Shown here piece by piece: positions 25,943 through 35,307 of a stretch of DNA of 64,000 nucleotides. A program made the position numbers and the translations under genes. The DNA comes from Sediminibacterium sp. Its GTDB lineage: Bacteria > Bacteroidota > Bacteroidia > Chitinophagales > Chitinophagaceae. The DNA is taken from assembly GCF_019264485.1 (NCBI RefSeq), contig NZ_JAHVAA010000011.1, positions 124,001-188,000 on the forward strand. Direction: 5' to 3'. Under the pieces are notes generated by a model. The model saw nothing but the letters and a program-made list of their open reading frames with translations. It was not told where the DNA came from and searched no databases. The stretch's first letter is position 1, and every line of letters begins with the position of its first letter.

Positions 25943-27064
25943 ATGTCTAATACTGAAATTCGGAAAACAGAAGACGCAGATCTGACTTTAATGGATATTC
26001 TTAACTGGTTAAAAAAATGGTGGTTTTATTATATAACCAAATGGCTGATTATTGTAACATTAGGGTTAGTTGGTGGTTTAGCAGGGGTTCTTTATGCGAT
26101 AAAACAGCAGCCTGAATATATAGCCAGATTAAGTTTTGCACTAGAAGAAGAAAAGAGCGGAGGTGGCCTTGGAGGAGCATTGGGATTAGCTAGTTCTCTT
26201 GGTTTTGATCTTGGAACTAATGCTGGTGGAGCATTCGCAGGAGCCAATTTAATAGAATTGATGAAAAGCCGGACGCTCGTCGAAAAAGCATTGCTCAACC
26301 CTATAACCGTTAATAATAAGGAAGAGTCATTGATTAGTTACTACATCAAGTTTAATAAACTCAATGCAGATTGGCATGAAAAACCTGAACTAAAAAGTAT
26401 TGATTTTGCGCCGAATGCCGATCGGTCTAAGTTTAATTATTATCAGGATAGTATTCTTGGGGTGCTTTATTTAGAGTTGGCAGGTCCTGAAAAGCCGATT
26501 TATACTGTAGCACAAAAAGATAAAAAAGTAAGTATACTTACAATTGTTGTTAAGTCAACGAATGAACTGTTTGCAAAATCATTTACTGAAGCGATTGCTA
26601 AAGAAGTTTCTGCTTTTTACATCGAAACCAAAAGTAAAAAGGCTAAAAATAATGTGATGATACTTGAAAAACAAGTCGACAGCATTCGAAGTGAACTCAA
26701 CTCAGCAATAACGGGTGTTGCAGTGGCCTCCGACAATACCTATAATCTGAATCCTGCTTTAAATATTAAACGAACACCTTCTACTAAACGTCAGGTTGAT
26801 GTTCAGGCAAATACAGCAATACTCACCCAGTTGGTAGTGAATCTTGAAATGGCGAAAGTAACGTTGTTGAAGGAAACGCCTCTGATTCAAGTAATAGATA
26901 AGCCAATCTTGCCTCTGGAAAAGAAAAAACTTGGTAAAAAGAAAGCGCTAATCGTAGGCGGGCTGTTGGGAGGCTTTATTTCACTCTTCCTACTCATGCT
27001 CTGGAAAATATGGAAAGATTTTAAAAATAAAAAAAACGGATCTTCATATAGCTTGGCTGGTTGA
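25943..27064 (+). CDS. Wzz-like chain-length determinant / polysaccharide co-polymerase
   Basis: A 373-residue inner-membrane protein with TM helices at about 36-58 and about 335-357 and a large periplasmic domain between them containing a Gly-rich stretch (GGGLGGALGLASSLGFDLG) and helical coiled segments. It ends shortly after TM2 and has no Walker motifs, so the tyrosine kinase domain of Wzc-type proteins is absent. It would set chain length and contact the SLBB exporter. The short cytoplasmic tail is rich in Lys. Confidence 0.87.
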   Translation: MSNTEIRKTEDADLTLMDILNWLKKWWFYYITKWLIIVTLGLVGGLAGVLYAIKQQPEYIARLSFALEEEKSGGGLGGALGLASSLGFDLGTNAGGAFAGANLIELMKSRTLVEKALLNPITVNNKEESLISYYIKFNKLNADWHEKPELKSIDFAPNADRSKFNYYQDSILGVLYLELAGPEKPIYTVAQKDKKVSILTIVVKSTNELFAKSFTEAIAKEVSAFYIETKSKKAKNNVMILEKQVDSIRSELNSAITGVAVASDNTYNLNPALNIKRTPSTKRQVDVQANTAILTQLVVNLEMAKVTLLKETPLIQVIDKPILPLEKKKLGKKKALIVGGLLGGFISLFLLMLWKIWKDFKNKKNGSSYSLAG

Positions 27065-27125
27065 TACGTCATCAATTTTTCATAATTAATAAACACTTCT
27101 AAATAGCTTCTAAATTTTATTTTAT

Positions 27126-28124
27126 ATGCTAAAAAATGCATCGATTCTCATTACTGGCGGCACAGGTTCTTTCGGAAACACATTTGTTCCAATGACGCTA
27201 GAAAAATATAACCCACAACGGATAATTATTTATTCGCGTGACGAAATGAAACAGTGGGATATGTCGCAAAAATATGCGTCTGACCCGCGCGTAAAATTCG
27301 TGATTGGAGATGTTAGGGATAAAGACAGACTGGCTCGTGCCTTAGATGGAATCGATTTTGTTGTACATGCGGCTGCAACTAAAATTGTACCTACAGCCGA
27401 ATACAATCCATTCGAATGTATCAAAACCAACATCAATGGTGCAATGAATCTCATTGATGCCTGTATCGACAGTAAGGTAAAACGTGTTGTGGCCTTGTCA
27501 ACTGATAAAGCCAGTAATCCTATAAACTTATATGGTGCTACAAAATTGGCTTCTGATAAATTATTTGTAGCTGCAAACTCATATGCGGATACCCACCAGA
27601 CAACATTTTCTGTGGTACGATATGGCAATGTAATGGGATCAAGGGGGTCTGTAATACCTTTCTTTTCATCTCTGATTGAGACAGGCGAATTACCCATTAC
27701 TGATGAGCGAATGACAAGGTTTATGATAACATTGGAAGAAGGGGTGAAACTTGTGTGGAAAGCTTTTGATGATATGTATGGTGGCGAAATATATGTTAAA
27801 AAAATTCCTTCGATGACTATTGGCGATATTGCAAAAGCTGTTGCTCCCGACGCAAAACAACGCATCATTGGTATACGCCCAGGTGAAAAGATCCACGAAC
27901 AGATGATTGGGTTTGAGGATGCTCCGCATACCTTTGAATATGATACCTATTACAAAATACTTCCAGCAATTCATTCATGGTCATCAGATCCATTACGCAT
28001 CAATGGAGGTAAGAAAGTTAAAGATGATTTTATTTATACATCTGATAACAATACAGAATGGATGTCGGTGGAAGAACTGAGAGATTGGATTGCGCAGAAT
28101 AAAACCAAAATAGGTCGGATCTAA
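27126..28124 (+). CDS. pseB: UDP-GlcNAc 4,6-dehydratase (inverting), PseB
   Basis: A 332-residue SDR enzyme and the first step of pseudaminic acid synthesis: UDP-GlcNAc to UDP-4-keto-6-deoxy-L-IdoNAc. GGTGSFG is at 11-17. The 4,6-dehydratase triad region STDKAS is at 125-130, with Tyr136-x3-Lys140 in NLYGATK. The segments YNPFECIKTNINGA, VRYGNVMGSRGSV and ITDERMTRF are strongly PseB/FlaA1-like. It lies two genes upstream of PseC. Confidence 0.94.
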   Translation: MLKNASILITGGTGSFGNTFVPMTLEKYNPQRIIIYSRDEMKQWDMSQKYASDPRVKFVIGDVRDKDRLARALDGIDFVVHAAATKIVPTAEYNPFECIKTNINGAMNLIDACIDSKVKRVVALSTDKASNPINLYGATKLASDKLFVAANSYADTHQTTFSVVRYGNVMGSRGSVIPFFSSLIETGELPITDERMTRFMITLEEGVKLVWKAFDDMYGGEIYVKKIPSMTIGDIAKAVAPDAKQRIIGIRPGEKIHEQMIGFEDAPHTFEYDTYYKILPAIHSWSSDPLRINGGKKVKDDFIYTSDNNTEWMSVEELRDWIAQNKTKIGRI

Positions 28125-28128
28125 TCTA

Positions 28129-29043
28129 ATGAAACCTAAGATTGTTTTAACCGGTGGTTCTGGCCTTCTAGCAGTGAATTGGGCTGTTACTGTGAGGGAG
28201 ACGTATGACGTGATTTTACTGCTTCATGAACGTGAAGTTGCTATTGCAGGTGTAATTTCAGTAAAAGTAGATATTGGATCATATGAAGCATTAATCAATG
28301 TGCTTTCAAATTATCAGCCTGATGTGGTCATCCATACAGCTGGTCTTACCAGTGTGGAGGTTTGTGAATCGAATCCAACCCTTGCCAATCAGGTGAATGT
28401 GGAAATAAGTGCCAATATAGCCATCGTTACACATCAGTTAGGCATTAAAATGGTACACATTTCCACAGATCATCTGTTCGATGGAACCACTTCACTTTTA
28501 ACAGAAGAAACGATTCCGTCTCCACTTAATATGTATGGTTATACAAAAGGCCTCGCTGAAAGGAAGGTATTAGAAAGATGCCCCCATGCATTGGTTGTAC
28601 GAACAAATTTTTATGGATGGGGAACCAGTTACAGGAAATCTTTCAGTGACATGATTATTTTTTCACTTAGACAAAAAAAACAGATCACTCTTTACAGCGA
28701 TGTATACTATTCACCAATCTATGTTAGTGTACTTATTTCAAGTATCCATGCACTCATTGATAAAGGAGCGGCAGGTATATTTAATGTAGTAAGCGACAGT
28801 AGAATATCGAAATACGAATTCGGTATGTTACTAGCCAATGAATTTAGTCTTGATACAACGTTTATAACAGAAGGAGCACTTGCACCCAGTAATAATGTCG
28901 TTAAAAGGCCACTCGATATGAGTCTTTCAAACATAAAAGCAACTGAATTCATAGGTCGGCAGATTGGGCTTGTGCAGGATCATATCCGATTGATGAAAAC
29001 ACAAGAATACGATTCCAGTACAATTGAAATACAACATTTATGA
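28129..29043 (+). CDS. RmlD-like NAD(P)-dependent sugar reductase
   Basis: A 304-residue SDR of the dTDP-4-dehydrorhamnose reductase type. It has an N-terminal GGSGLLAVN nucleotide-binding loop, DVVIHTAGLTSVEVCE, STDHLFDG, and Tyr-x3-Lys in MYGYTKGLAE. The usual GxxGxxG glycine pattern is modified (GGSGLLA). It lies 4 nt after pseB and overlaps pseC by 4 nt (ATGA), so it is translationally coupled to both. PseB and PseC need no extra reductase, so this enzyme may make a variant sugar or act on another intermediate. The exact substrate is unknown. Confidence 0.8.
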   Translation: MKPKIVLTGGSGLLAVNWAVTVRETYDVILLLHEREVAIAGVISVKVDIGSYEALINVLSNYQPDVVIHTAGLTSVEVCESNPTLANQVNVEISANIAIVTHQLGIKMVHISTDHLFDGTTSLLTEETIPSPLNMYGYTKGLAERKVLERCPHALVVRTNFYGWGTSYRKSFSDMIIFSLRQKKQITLYSDVYYSPIYVSVLISSIHALIDKGAAGIFNVVSDSRISKYEFGMLLANEFSLDTTFITEGALAPSNNVVKRPLDMSLSNIKATEFIGRQIGLVQDHIRLMKTQEYDSSTIEIQHL

Positions 29044-30215
29044 TACCATATGGCAGGCAGGACATATCCAGTGAGGATATTCAGGCCGTTATTGACGTTC
29101 TTAAGTCTGACTATCTTACACAAGGACCCGCTATTCCAGCTTTTGAACAGGCAGTTGCATCATATTGTGGTGTGAAATTCGGAGTGGCTGTCAATAGTGC
29201 TACATCAGCCCTTCATATCGCCTGCATGGCTCTTGATTTGGGTAAAGGAGACATTCTATGGACCAGTCCCATCACTTTTGTTGCATCTGCTAACTGTGCT
29301 TTGTATTGTGGCGCTTCTGTAGATTTTGTTGATATAGATCCTAAGACCTACAATATGAGTGTTGAGGCACTTGAATTGAAATTACAACAGGCAGAAATAG
29401 ATGGGAAGTTGCCCAAAATTTTGATACCAGTACATTTGGCAGGACAGTCTTGTGAAATGGAAAAAATTTACTTGTTATCAAAAAAATATGGTTTCAGGAT
29501 TATAGAAGATGCTTCTCATGGAATTGGAGGAAAATATAAAGGGGCACCAATTGGTAACTGTAAGTATAGCGATATTACTGTTTTCAGTTTTCATCCTGTA
29601 AAAATTATAACGACTGGTGAAGGCGGTATGTGTATGACCAACGATCCGGAAATAGCGTTGCGTCTTACGCATTATCGGAGCCATGGGATTACCAGACAGC
29701 CCGCAGAGATGACTCATGTACCCGATGGCCCCTGGTATTACCAGCAGATTGACCTTGGGTTTAATTATAGGATTACTGATATTCATGCGGCACTTGGACT
29801 CAGTCAGTTAAAAAGGCTGGATGATTTTGTATCAAGAAGACATGAAATTGCAAAACGTTATGATAAATCTCTGGAAAGTGATACGTTGACTATTCATTAC
29901 CAGCATCCTGATACTTATTCCGCTTATCATCTTTATATAATAAGGCACAAGAAAAAAGAAGGGGGAATTGGCAGATTGCAAATGTTTGAAAAACTTAGGG
30001 CAGCGGGCATACTGGTAAACCTTCATTACATACCAGTATATCATCATCCTTATTATGAGAATACGGGTAAATACAAGAGAAGTGATTTTCCCAATGCAGA
30101 AGCCTACTATTCTGAGGCAATAAGTATTCCCATGCATACGGTGCTTACAGAAGAAGAACAACAATTTGTAATTGAACAGATTGAAAAACCTATGGGGCAT
30201 CAGAACTTGTTCTGA
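29040..30215 (+). CDS. pseC: UDP-4-amino-4,6-dideoxy-L-AltNAc transaminase, PseC
   Basis: A 391-residue PLP-dependent DegT/DnrJ/EryC1 aminotransferase. It aminates C4 of the PseB product using glutamate. The Schiff-base lysine is Lys188 in FSFHPVKIITTGEGG, with EDASHGIGGKYKG upstream as the cofactor-binding Asp region. HYRSHGITR, LGFNYRITDIHAALGLSQL and IPVYHHPYY are PseC-like. Full length. The ATG overlaps the preceding gene's stop. Confidence 0.93.
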   Translation: MIPYGRQDISSEDIQAVIDVLKSDYLTQGPAIPAFEQAVASYCGVKFGVAVNSATSALHIACMALDLGKGDILWTSPITFVASANCALYCGASVDFVDIDPKTYNMSVEALELKLQQAEIDGKLPKILIPVHLAGQSCEMEKIYLLSKKYGFRIIEDASHGIGGKYKGAPIGNCKYSDITVFSFHPVKIITTGEGGMCMTNDPEIALRLTHYRSHGITRQPAEMTHVPDGPWYYQQIDLGFNYRITDIHAALGLSQLKRLDDFVSRRHEIAKRYDKSLESDTLTIHYQHPDTYSAYHLYIIRHKKKEGGIGRLQMFEKLRAAGILVNLHYIPVYHHPYYENTGKYKRSDFPNAEAYYSEAISIPMHTVLTEEEQQFVIEQIEKPMGHQNLF

Positions 30216-30259
30216 GCAACCGCAGGTAACTTATTTATATAATACAAAAAATCGTTGCC

Positions 30260-31258
30260 ATGAGTACAAAGAAAAAAAAGGTATTGACCAATGGTGATAC
30301 CACATTTTATCAGTTCGATGCTCAAATGGGTTTTTGGGGTGTTCCTAATACGGAAAAAGAGGTGAGTTTTCAACAGCGGCCTGAAGTACCGGTCCGGGTT
30401 AAACATAATTCCGACGGCAACAGAGACGAAGAGATCAGCTTGGGTGAAAATGAAAGGTCAATAGTTTGTTTTGGCGGCTCACATACATGGGGAGGAGCTG
30501 TAGATCAGGAAGCAAGGTATACCAACCGATTGTCGGAAATAATGAATAGAAAAGTGGTGAATATGGGCCACTGCAGCCTTGGACTCGATCAGGTATGTCT
30601 TTCTGTTTTGCAGAAATCAAGTAAGTATAAACCTGAAATTATTGTAATTGAACAGTATCCATGGGCTGTTCACAGGGTATTGAACAACTATGTGAATGGA
30701 TATGTCCGGCCACACTTTGTAATTGATAGTAAAGGGAAACTTCAATTGCAAAAAGTTTCATCTTTAGCTAAGATTCCTTTCTTTAGAAATATCATTGGTA
30801 ATTTTTTTGCTTTCAGAAAAGAATTTACTGAATTTAAAGCCGGCATCAATTTAAAGAATACCTCTGGTGGCACTTTCGTCGATCCCATATTTGTAAGTTG
30901 GAAAACCCGTCACTATGACTATATGTATGAAATCATTGATAAAATACTTGTAGTGATTAGGGATTATTGCTATCAGAACAAAATCAAACTATTATTCGGT
31001 CTTGGTGCTATACAACAACAGTTTGGACCTAAAAGTTACTCAGAATTAGTAGATTATGATCTGCCTAGAAAAAGACTGATTGAGTTACTTGAGAAGAACA
31101 AAATTAATTATGTTGATATGACCGAACCTATGTTGAAAGAACATACTCAGTCAGATCCTGTGATATATGAAGATGGCCATATTAATGCAAAAGGTCATGA
31201 TCTATTCGCAAGGGTATTACACAAAGAATTCATCAAACTTAATTGGATTGCCGAATGA
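30260..31258 (+). CDS. SGNH/GDSL-type hydrolase or O-acyltransferase-like protein
   Basis: A 332-residue protein. Block I is CFGGSHTWGGA (Ser74 as nucleophile), GHCSLGLDQ may form block II, and the C-terminal DGHINAKGHDLF supplies the Asp/His pair (Asp305, His307). There is no signal peptide, so it is probably cytoplasmic. SGNH enzymes in polysaccharide loci add or remove acyl groups on sugars. It overlaps the next gene by 4 nt (ATGA) and opens the carbamoyltransferase-linked cassette that interrupts the pse genes. Substrate unknown. Confidence 0.75.
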   Translation: MSTKKKKVLTNGDTTFYQFDAQMGFWGVPNTEKEVSFQQRPEVPVRVKHNSDGNRDEEISLGENERSIVCFGGSHTWGGAVDQEARYTNRLSEIMNRKVVNMGHCSLGLDQVCLSVLQKSSKYKPEIIVIEQYPWAVHRVLNNYVNGYVRPHFVIDSKGKLQLQKVSSLAKIPFFRNIIGNFFAFRKEFTEFKAGINLKNTSGGTFVDPIFVSWKTRHYDYMYEIIDKILVVIRDYCYQNKIKLLFGLGAIQQQFGPKSYSELVDYDLPRKRLIELLEKNKINYVDMTEPMLKEHTQSDPVIYEDGHINAKGHDLFARVLHKEFIKLNWIAE

Positions 31259-31443
31259 AAACGAAATTATTCTCCGAGCTGATGCGGTTTGCATTTTCAA
31301 AAAAAAAAAATAGTGAAAGAATAAAATATATTTGGTTGGGAGTCATCTACTTTTTTATTCTTTCTCAGAGTAATAACAAAGGGAAAAGTAATTCATCTGC
31401 ATCTGAAAGTGCTTCAGGGGATGATATTTACCCACTTTTTTAA
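31255..31443 (+). CDS. Small single-pass membrane protein (DUF5989-like)
   Basis: A 62-residue protein: a basic N-terminus (SELMRFAFSKKKNSERIKY), one transmembrane helix (IWLGVIYFFILSQS), a Ser/Asn-rich linker and a C-terminal YPLF. The layout and aromatic end resemble the DUF5989 microproteins that accompany carbamoyltransferases in other polysaccharide loci. The family match is my judgement from pattern, not a search. The ATG overlaps the upstream stop, so it is coupled to the SGNH gene. Role unknown; possibly a membrane adaptor. Confidence 0.6.
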   Translation: MKTKLFSELMRFAFSKKKNSERIKYIWLGVIYFFILSQSNNKGKSNSSASESASGDDIYPLF

Positions 31444-31452
31444 GAATCTAAT

Positions 31453-33465
31453 ATGATGAACGAGAACAAGCCGGGTTCAGTATTAATCCTTGGAGACTCT
31501 ACCAGTATGAGTATTGGTTTAGAGAGGCAAACACATGTATTTATCAATGCCGGGAAAAATATATGGCCTTCAGAAACAACAATTGTAAACAGTTCACTTC
31601 CCGGAATGACAGCAGCTGACTCTGCAGCTTTTTACTTCAGGCATAAAAAAAATGAGCTACAGAATCTCAGGGCTGTACTTATTTATCTCGGTAACTGTGA
31701 TACTACTTCCACTGAAGTTAGAAAGGGCAGGTATAGTAGATTTAACCAGATAAAGGATGAGCTTAGAGAATTTTTCAATAAGATGCCTGCAAAAACAAGT
31801 ATCAAAAACAGGCTGCTTCACTTTGAGTGGAATAATACTTTTAATCCGAAAATTGAATCACCGGAATACCCTGAGGATTTCGAATTTAACCTTGACAGGA
31901 TTATTCGTGATTGCCGATCAAGAAGTATTCCGGTAATAATAGTTCGCCCTAAGGCAAACCAGTTTTTCCCTTCAGGTATCGGAAAGGGAAATTTTTCATT
32001 TTACAGGTATCTAGGCATACAAGACAAAATAGCGAATCAGATAAGTATTCCTGATCCCCGGTTCAAAGAAGCATTAATGTGTCACGAATCCGGCAATTTT
32101 CATGAAGCGGCAGTGCTGTACAAAGAAATACTGATAAAGCCACACGCTGCAGCCATGAGTCAGGAATATTCGCTATTGGTTTCGAATAACTATGCAGTTG
32201 CAAAAGCTGAATCCTGGAATTATGAAGAGGCTGTTTATCTTTTACAATTGCTTCTAAAGGAAGCAGGGGTAAGAAAAGAAATTATACTTTTTAACCTTTC
32301 ACAAATAAAGAAACTTCAGGGTAATCTGAAAGAAGCTGAACGATTAATGGAAGAGTCATTTGAAAGTGATACCTCTTTATATCGTGTTCGTTTCCCCTAT
32401 ATTCAGGCAGTAGACTCGTTGATTAAAAAATATCCTTTTGTGAAGTCAGTTGATATGTATGAGCTTATCGCTGATGAGTTTTACCTCGATCATTGTCACC
32501 CGCTACCGGAAGGGCAACGTATACTGGCAGATGCAATTGCGGAAAAATTTGCAGAAGTTGGTGTTTCTGGCAGTACGAAGGCAGGTATAAAAAATATATT
32601 GTATAACCCCGAGTTCGCAAATGGAAATAAATCTTTCTTTCATGATTATTTTAAAACATTTGCACCATTCTCCGAGGCTGAAATCAGTAGCCAGTTAAGT
32701 GCTTTCCGGAATGCTTATGACGCGTCAAATAATGATAGCGTTATCCCGGAAATAAATACGGCCACTCGCGAAATGAAAACAGCATTTGAATACTTTCTGC
32801 GCCATCCTGTTTTTACCTCTTTTGAAGATATTCTTCGGTTTCCACCAAAATATCCAAGTGATATTGGAAGGTTTCCGGAATATTTTATCATACGGCACTT
32901 AATTCCTTATGTAGCTTTATATGAATCAATGAAAGGTACTGATGCAGAAATCAACTTTGAACATAGTATATTACGATCATCGACAGATTTGCTATCAATT
33001 TTACCTGAAGAAACTCGTTCACTTGTAGATAAAGCCCCACCAGCAATAGATATTATATACGAAGAGAAAAGAATAGCTCTTATACTTGATAAAGTGAACA
33101 GATTACTGCTTAAGCATCTTTCACTTGGTAATCAGGTATACAACAGAACGAAATCAACAATTTTCTGGTATGTAAGAGAAACATTACGCTTTGGTTCACA
33201 TTCGAGGTATTCAATGCGATATGACAGGATGCTGTTAGAATATTTGGCAGAAGGGTTGGTTGTATCAAAAATAATAAACTGTCATTTAAATAACAGATAT
33301 ACAGACGAAATTAATAAACTGGTAAATGCATTGAATCAGACAGTAAGTATTCATGATGATTATTGTTCCAGGTTTAAACTTTCAGAAAACAGCTCTACCC
33401 TTTTAGAAAATTATGATAAAGCATTAGAGGGTATCCATTATCAATTAATCAATAAAAAGAAGTAA
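31453..33465 (+). CDS. SGNH-fold protein with TPR-like insertion and extra C-terminal domain
   Basis: A 670-residue protein. Block I of an SGNH hydrolase is LILGDSTSMSIG (Asp15-Ser16), with YLGNCDTT as block III (about 76). A helical tandem repeat region (about 200-310; FKEALMCHESGNFHEAAVLYK, TPR-like) is inserted before block V, DHCHPLPEGQ (Asp346, His349). A further helical domain of about 280 residues has no recognisable motif. No signal peptide is evident. It sits 3 nt upstream of the carbamoyltransferase. The split catalytic core, with a TPR inside the fold, is unusual; a sugar-modifying or scaffold role is inferred from position only. Confidence 0.7.
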   Translation: MMNENKPGSVLILGDSTSMSIGLERQTHVFINAGKNIWPSETTIVNSSLPGMTAADSAAFYFRHKKNELQNLRAVLIYLGNCDTTSTEVRKGRYSRFNQIKDELREFFNKMPAKTSIKNRLLHFEWNNTFNPKIESPEYPEDFEFNLDRIIRDCRSRSIPVIIVRPKANQFFPSGIGKGNFSFYRYLGIQDKIANQISIPDPRFKEALMCHESGNFHEAAVLYKEILIKPHAAAMSQEYSLLVSNNYAVAKAESWNYEEAVYLLQLLLKEAGVRKEIILFNLSQIKKLQGNLKEAERLMEESFESDTSLYRVRFPYIQAVDSLIKKYPFVKSVDMYELIADEFYLDHCHPLPEGQRILADAIAEKFAEVGVSGSTKAGIKNILYNPEFANGNKSFFHDYFKTFAPFSEAEISSQLSAFRNAYDASNNDSVIPEINTATREMKTAFEYFLRHPVFTSFEDILRFPPKYPSDIGRFPEYFIIRHLIPYVALYESMKGTDAEINFEHSILRSSTDLLSILPEETRSLVDKAPPAIDIIYEEKRIALILDKVNRLLLKHLSLGNQVYNRTKSTIFWYVRETLRFGSHSRYSMRYDRMLLEYLAEGLVVSKIINCHLNNRYTDEINKLVNALNQTVSIHDDYCSRFKLSENSSTLLENYDKALEGIHYQLINKKK

Positions 33466-33467
33466 CG

Positions 33468-35306
33468 ATGAATATACTTGGCATTTCTGCGTTTTATCAT
33501 GATAGTGCTGCTTGTATTATTAAGGATGGTAAAGTGGTTGCTGCTGCCCAGGAAGAGCGATTTACAAGGATCAAGCATGATTTTCATTTTCCTCGACATT
33601 CTATCAAATTCTGTCTTCAGAAAGCGGGAATCGGTATCAATGATATTGATTATGTGAGTTTTTACGAAAAGCCTTCTCTGAAATTCGATCGGTTATTTAA
33701 AACCTATCTGATGAATGCACCCAGAGGCTTTGATTCTTTTATTACGGCTATGCCTTTATGGGTAAAGGAAAAGCTATGGATGGGTAAGGAGATAAGAAGT
33801 GAGCTGAAATATAAAGGACCAATTATTTATCCCGAACATCACCAATCGCATGCAGCAAGTGCTTTTTTCCCTTCACCATTTAAACAAGCTGCAGTTCTTA
33901 CAATGGACGGAGTAGGTGAATGGGCTACATCGAGTTGGGGAGTTGGCAAGGGGAACGATCTTACGATAAAAAACGAAATACGGTTTCCACATTCTCTTGG
34001 ACTACTCTATTCTGCTTTCACTTATTATACAGGGTTTAAGGTAAACTCCGGTGAATATAAACTGATGGGGCTGGCTCCTTATGGAGACCCGCTGTATGTC
34101 GATTTAATCTATAAACATCTAATAGATGTGAAAGAAGATGGATCATTTCATCTCGACATGAGTTATTTCAATTATTGCACCGGTTTTACAATGACCAGCG
34201 AGAAATTCCATAAGTTATTCGGACGTGAACCCAGAAAGCCTGAATCAACAATTACTAAGATGGATATGGATCTGGCTCGTTCAATACAGGTTGTAACAGA
34301 GGAAATTGTATTAAAAATTGGCAGGCATATTCATAAAGAAACCGGGGAAAAGAATCTTTGCCTTGCTGGAGGAGTTGCTTTGAACTGTGTTTCAAACGGC
34401 AGGTTATACAGAGAAGGGCCATTTGAAAGAATATGGATACAGCCAGCAGCTGGTGACGCAGGTGGAGCTTTAGGTGCTGCATTATATGCGTGGCATATGA
34501 CACTTGGTAAGGAGCGTAATGTAGATGATGTATCTGATCTTCAGTTCGGATCATTACTTGGGACTTCATATAGTGAGTCTGATATCGAATCTTTCCTGAA
34601 ACAAAAAGAAGTTAAATACCGCAAATATTCCAGAGATGAACTGTCAACAGAAGTAGCCAAATTAATTGCAGATAATAATGTAATTGGCTGGTTTAATGGC
34701 CCTATGGAATTTGGCCCAAGAGCTCTCGGATCCCGCAGTATTATCGGTGATTCCAGATCAACAAATATGCAGTCGGTAATGAACCTTAAAATTAAGTTTC
34801 GTGAAAGCTTCAGACCATTTGCGCCAGTTGTACTAGCGGGGAAAGTAAAAGAATGGTTCGATATGAAAGGCGTGGAACAACGTAGCGATTTTTCGTCACC
34901 ATATATGCTCATTGTAGGTCATGTACATAAAGATAAATCAGGTGCCATTGTTTCTGATGAAAAGAGGGGTGAAGGATTTGAGCGTTTGAAATCGGTAAAC
35001 TCGAGTATTCCGGCGGTTACGCATGTTGATAATTCAGCAAGGATACAAACTGTTCATAAAGAAATGAATCCCGATTTTCATCAGCTTTTGACTGCCTTTG
35101 AAAATCTTACCGGTTGCCCTGTGCTGATCAATACATCGTTTAACGTGAGAGGAGAACCTATAGTGGAAAGTCCAGAAGATGCATACCGTTGTTTTATGAG
35201 GACAGGTATGGATTATTTGGTGTTGGGCAATTTTGTTCTCGACAAAAAGGAACAGCCCGAATTGATCGAAACAACTGATTGGCAAAATGAATTTAAACTC
35301 GACTAA
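33468..35306 (+). CDS. Carbamoyltransferase (NodU/TobZ/CmcH family)
   Basis: A 612-residue two-domain enzyme. The Kae1/YgjD-like N-terminal domain begins MNILGISAFYHDSAACI and includes HHQSHAASAFFPSPF (metal-binding His residues), GEYKLMGLAPYG and LAGGVALNCVSNG. The C-terminal YrdC-like domain contains MEFGPRALGSRSI and VLINTSFNVRGEPIV. It transfers a carbamoyl group from carbamoyl phosphate, via carbamoyl-AMP, to a hydroxyl, here presumably on a sugar of the polysaccharide. Length and motifs are complete. The neighbours are two microproteins and two SGNH proteins, a recurring set. Confidence 0.92.
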   Translation: MNILGISAFYHDSAACIIKDGKVVAAAQEERFTRIKHDFHFPRHSIKFCLQKAGIGINDIDYVSFYEKPSLKFDRLFKTYLMNAPRGFDSFITAMPLWVKEKLWMGKEIRSELKYKGPIIYPEHHQSHAASAFFPSPFKQAAVLTMDGVGEWATSSWGVGKGNDLTIKNEIRFPHSLGLLYSAFTYYTGFKVNSGEYKLMGLAPYGDPLYVDLIYKHLIDVKEDGSFHLDMSYFNYCTGFTMTSEKFHKLFGREPRKPESTITKMDMDLARSIQVVTEEIVLKIGRHIHKETGEKNLCLAGGVALNCVSNGRLYREGPFERIWIQPAAGDAGGALGAALYAWHMTLGKERNVDDVSDLQFGSLLGTSYSESDIESFLKQKEVKYRKYSRDELSTEVAKLIADNNVIGWFNGPMEFGPRALGSRSIIGDSRSTNMQSVMNLKIKFRESFRPFAPVVLAGKVKEWFDMKGVEQRSDFSSPYMLIVGHVHKDKSGAIVSDEKRGEGFERLKSVNSSIPAVTHVDNSARIQTVHKEMNPDFHQLLTAFENLTGCPVLINTSFNVRGEPIVESPEDAYRCFMRTGMDYLVLGNFVLDKKEQPELIETTDWQNEFKLD

Positions 35307-35307
35307 T

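Noticed and set aside
27230..27868. 212-codon open frame on the - strand
   Set aside because: It is antisense to the pseB coding region, which has all family motifs; the antisense product looks like no known protein.
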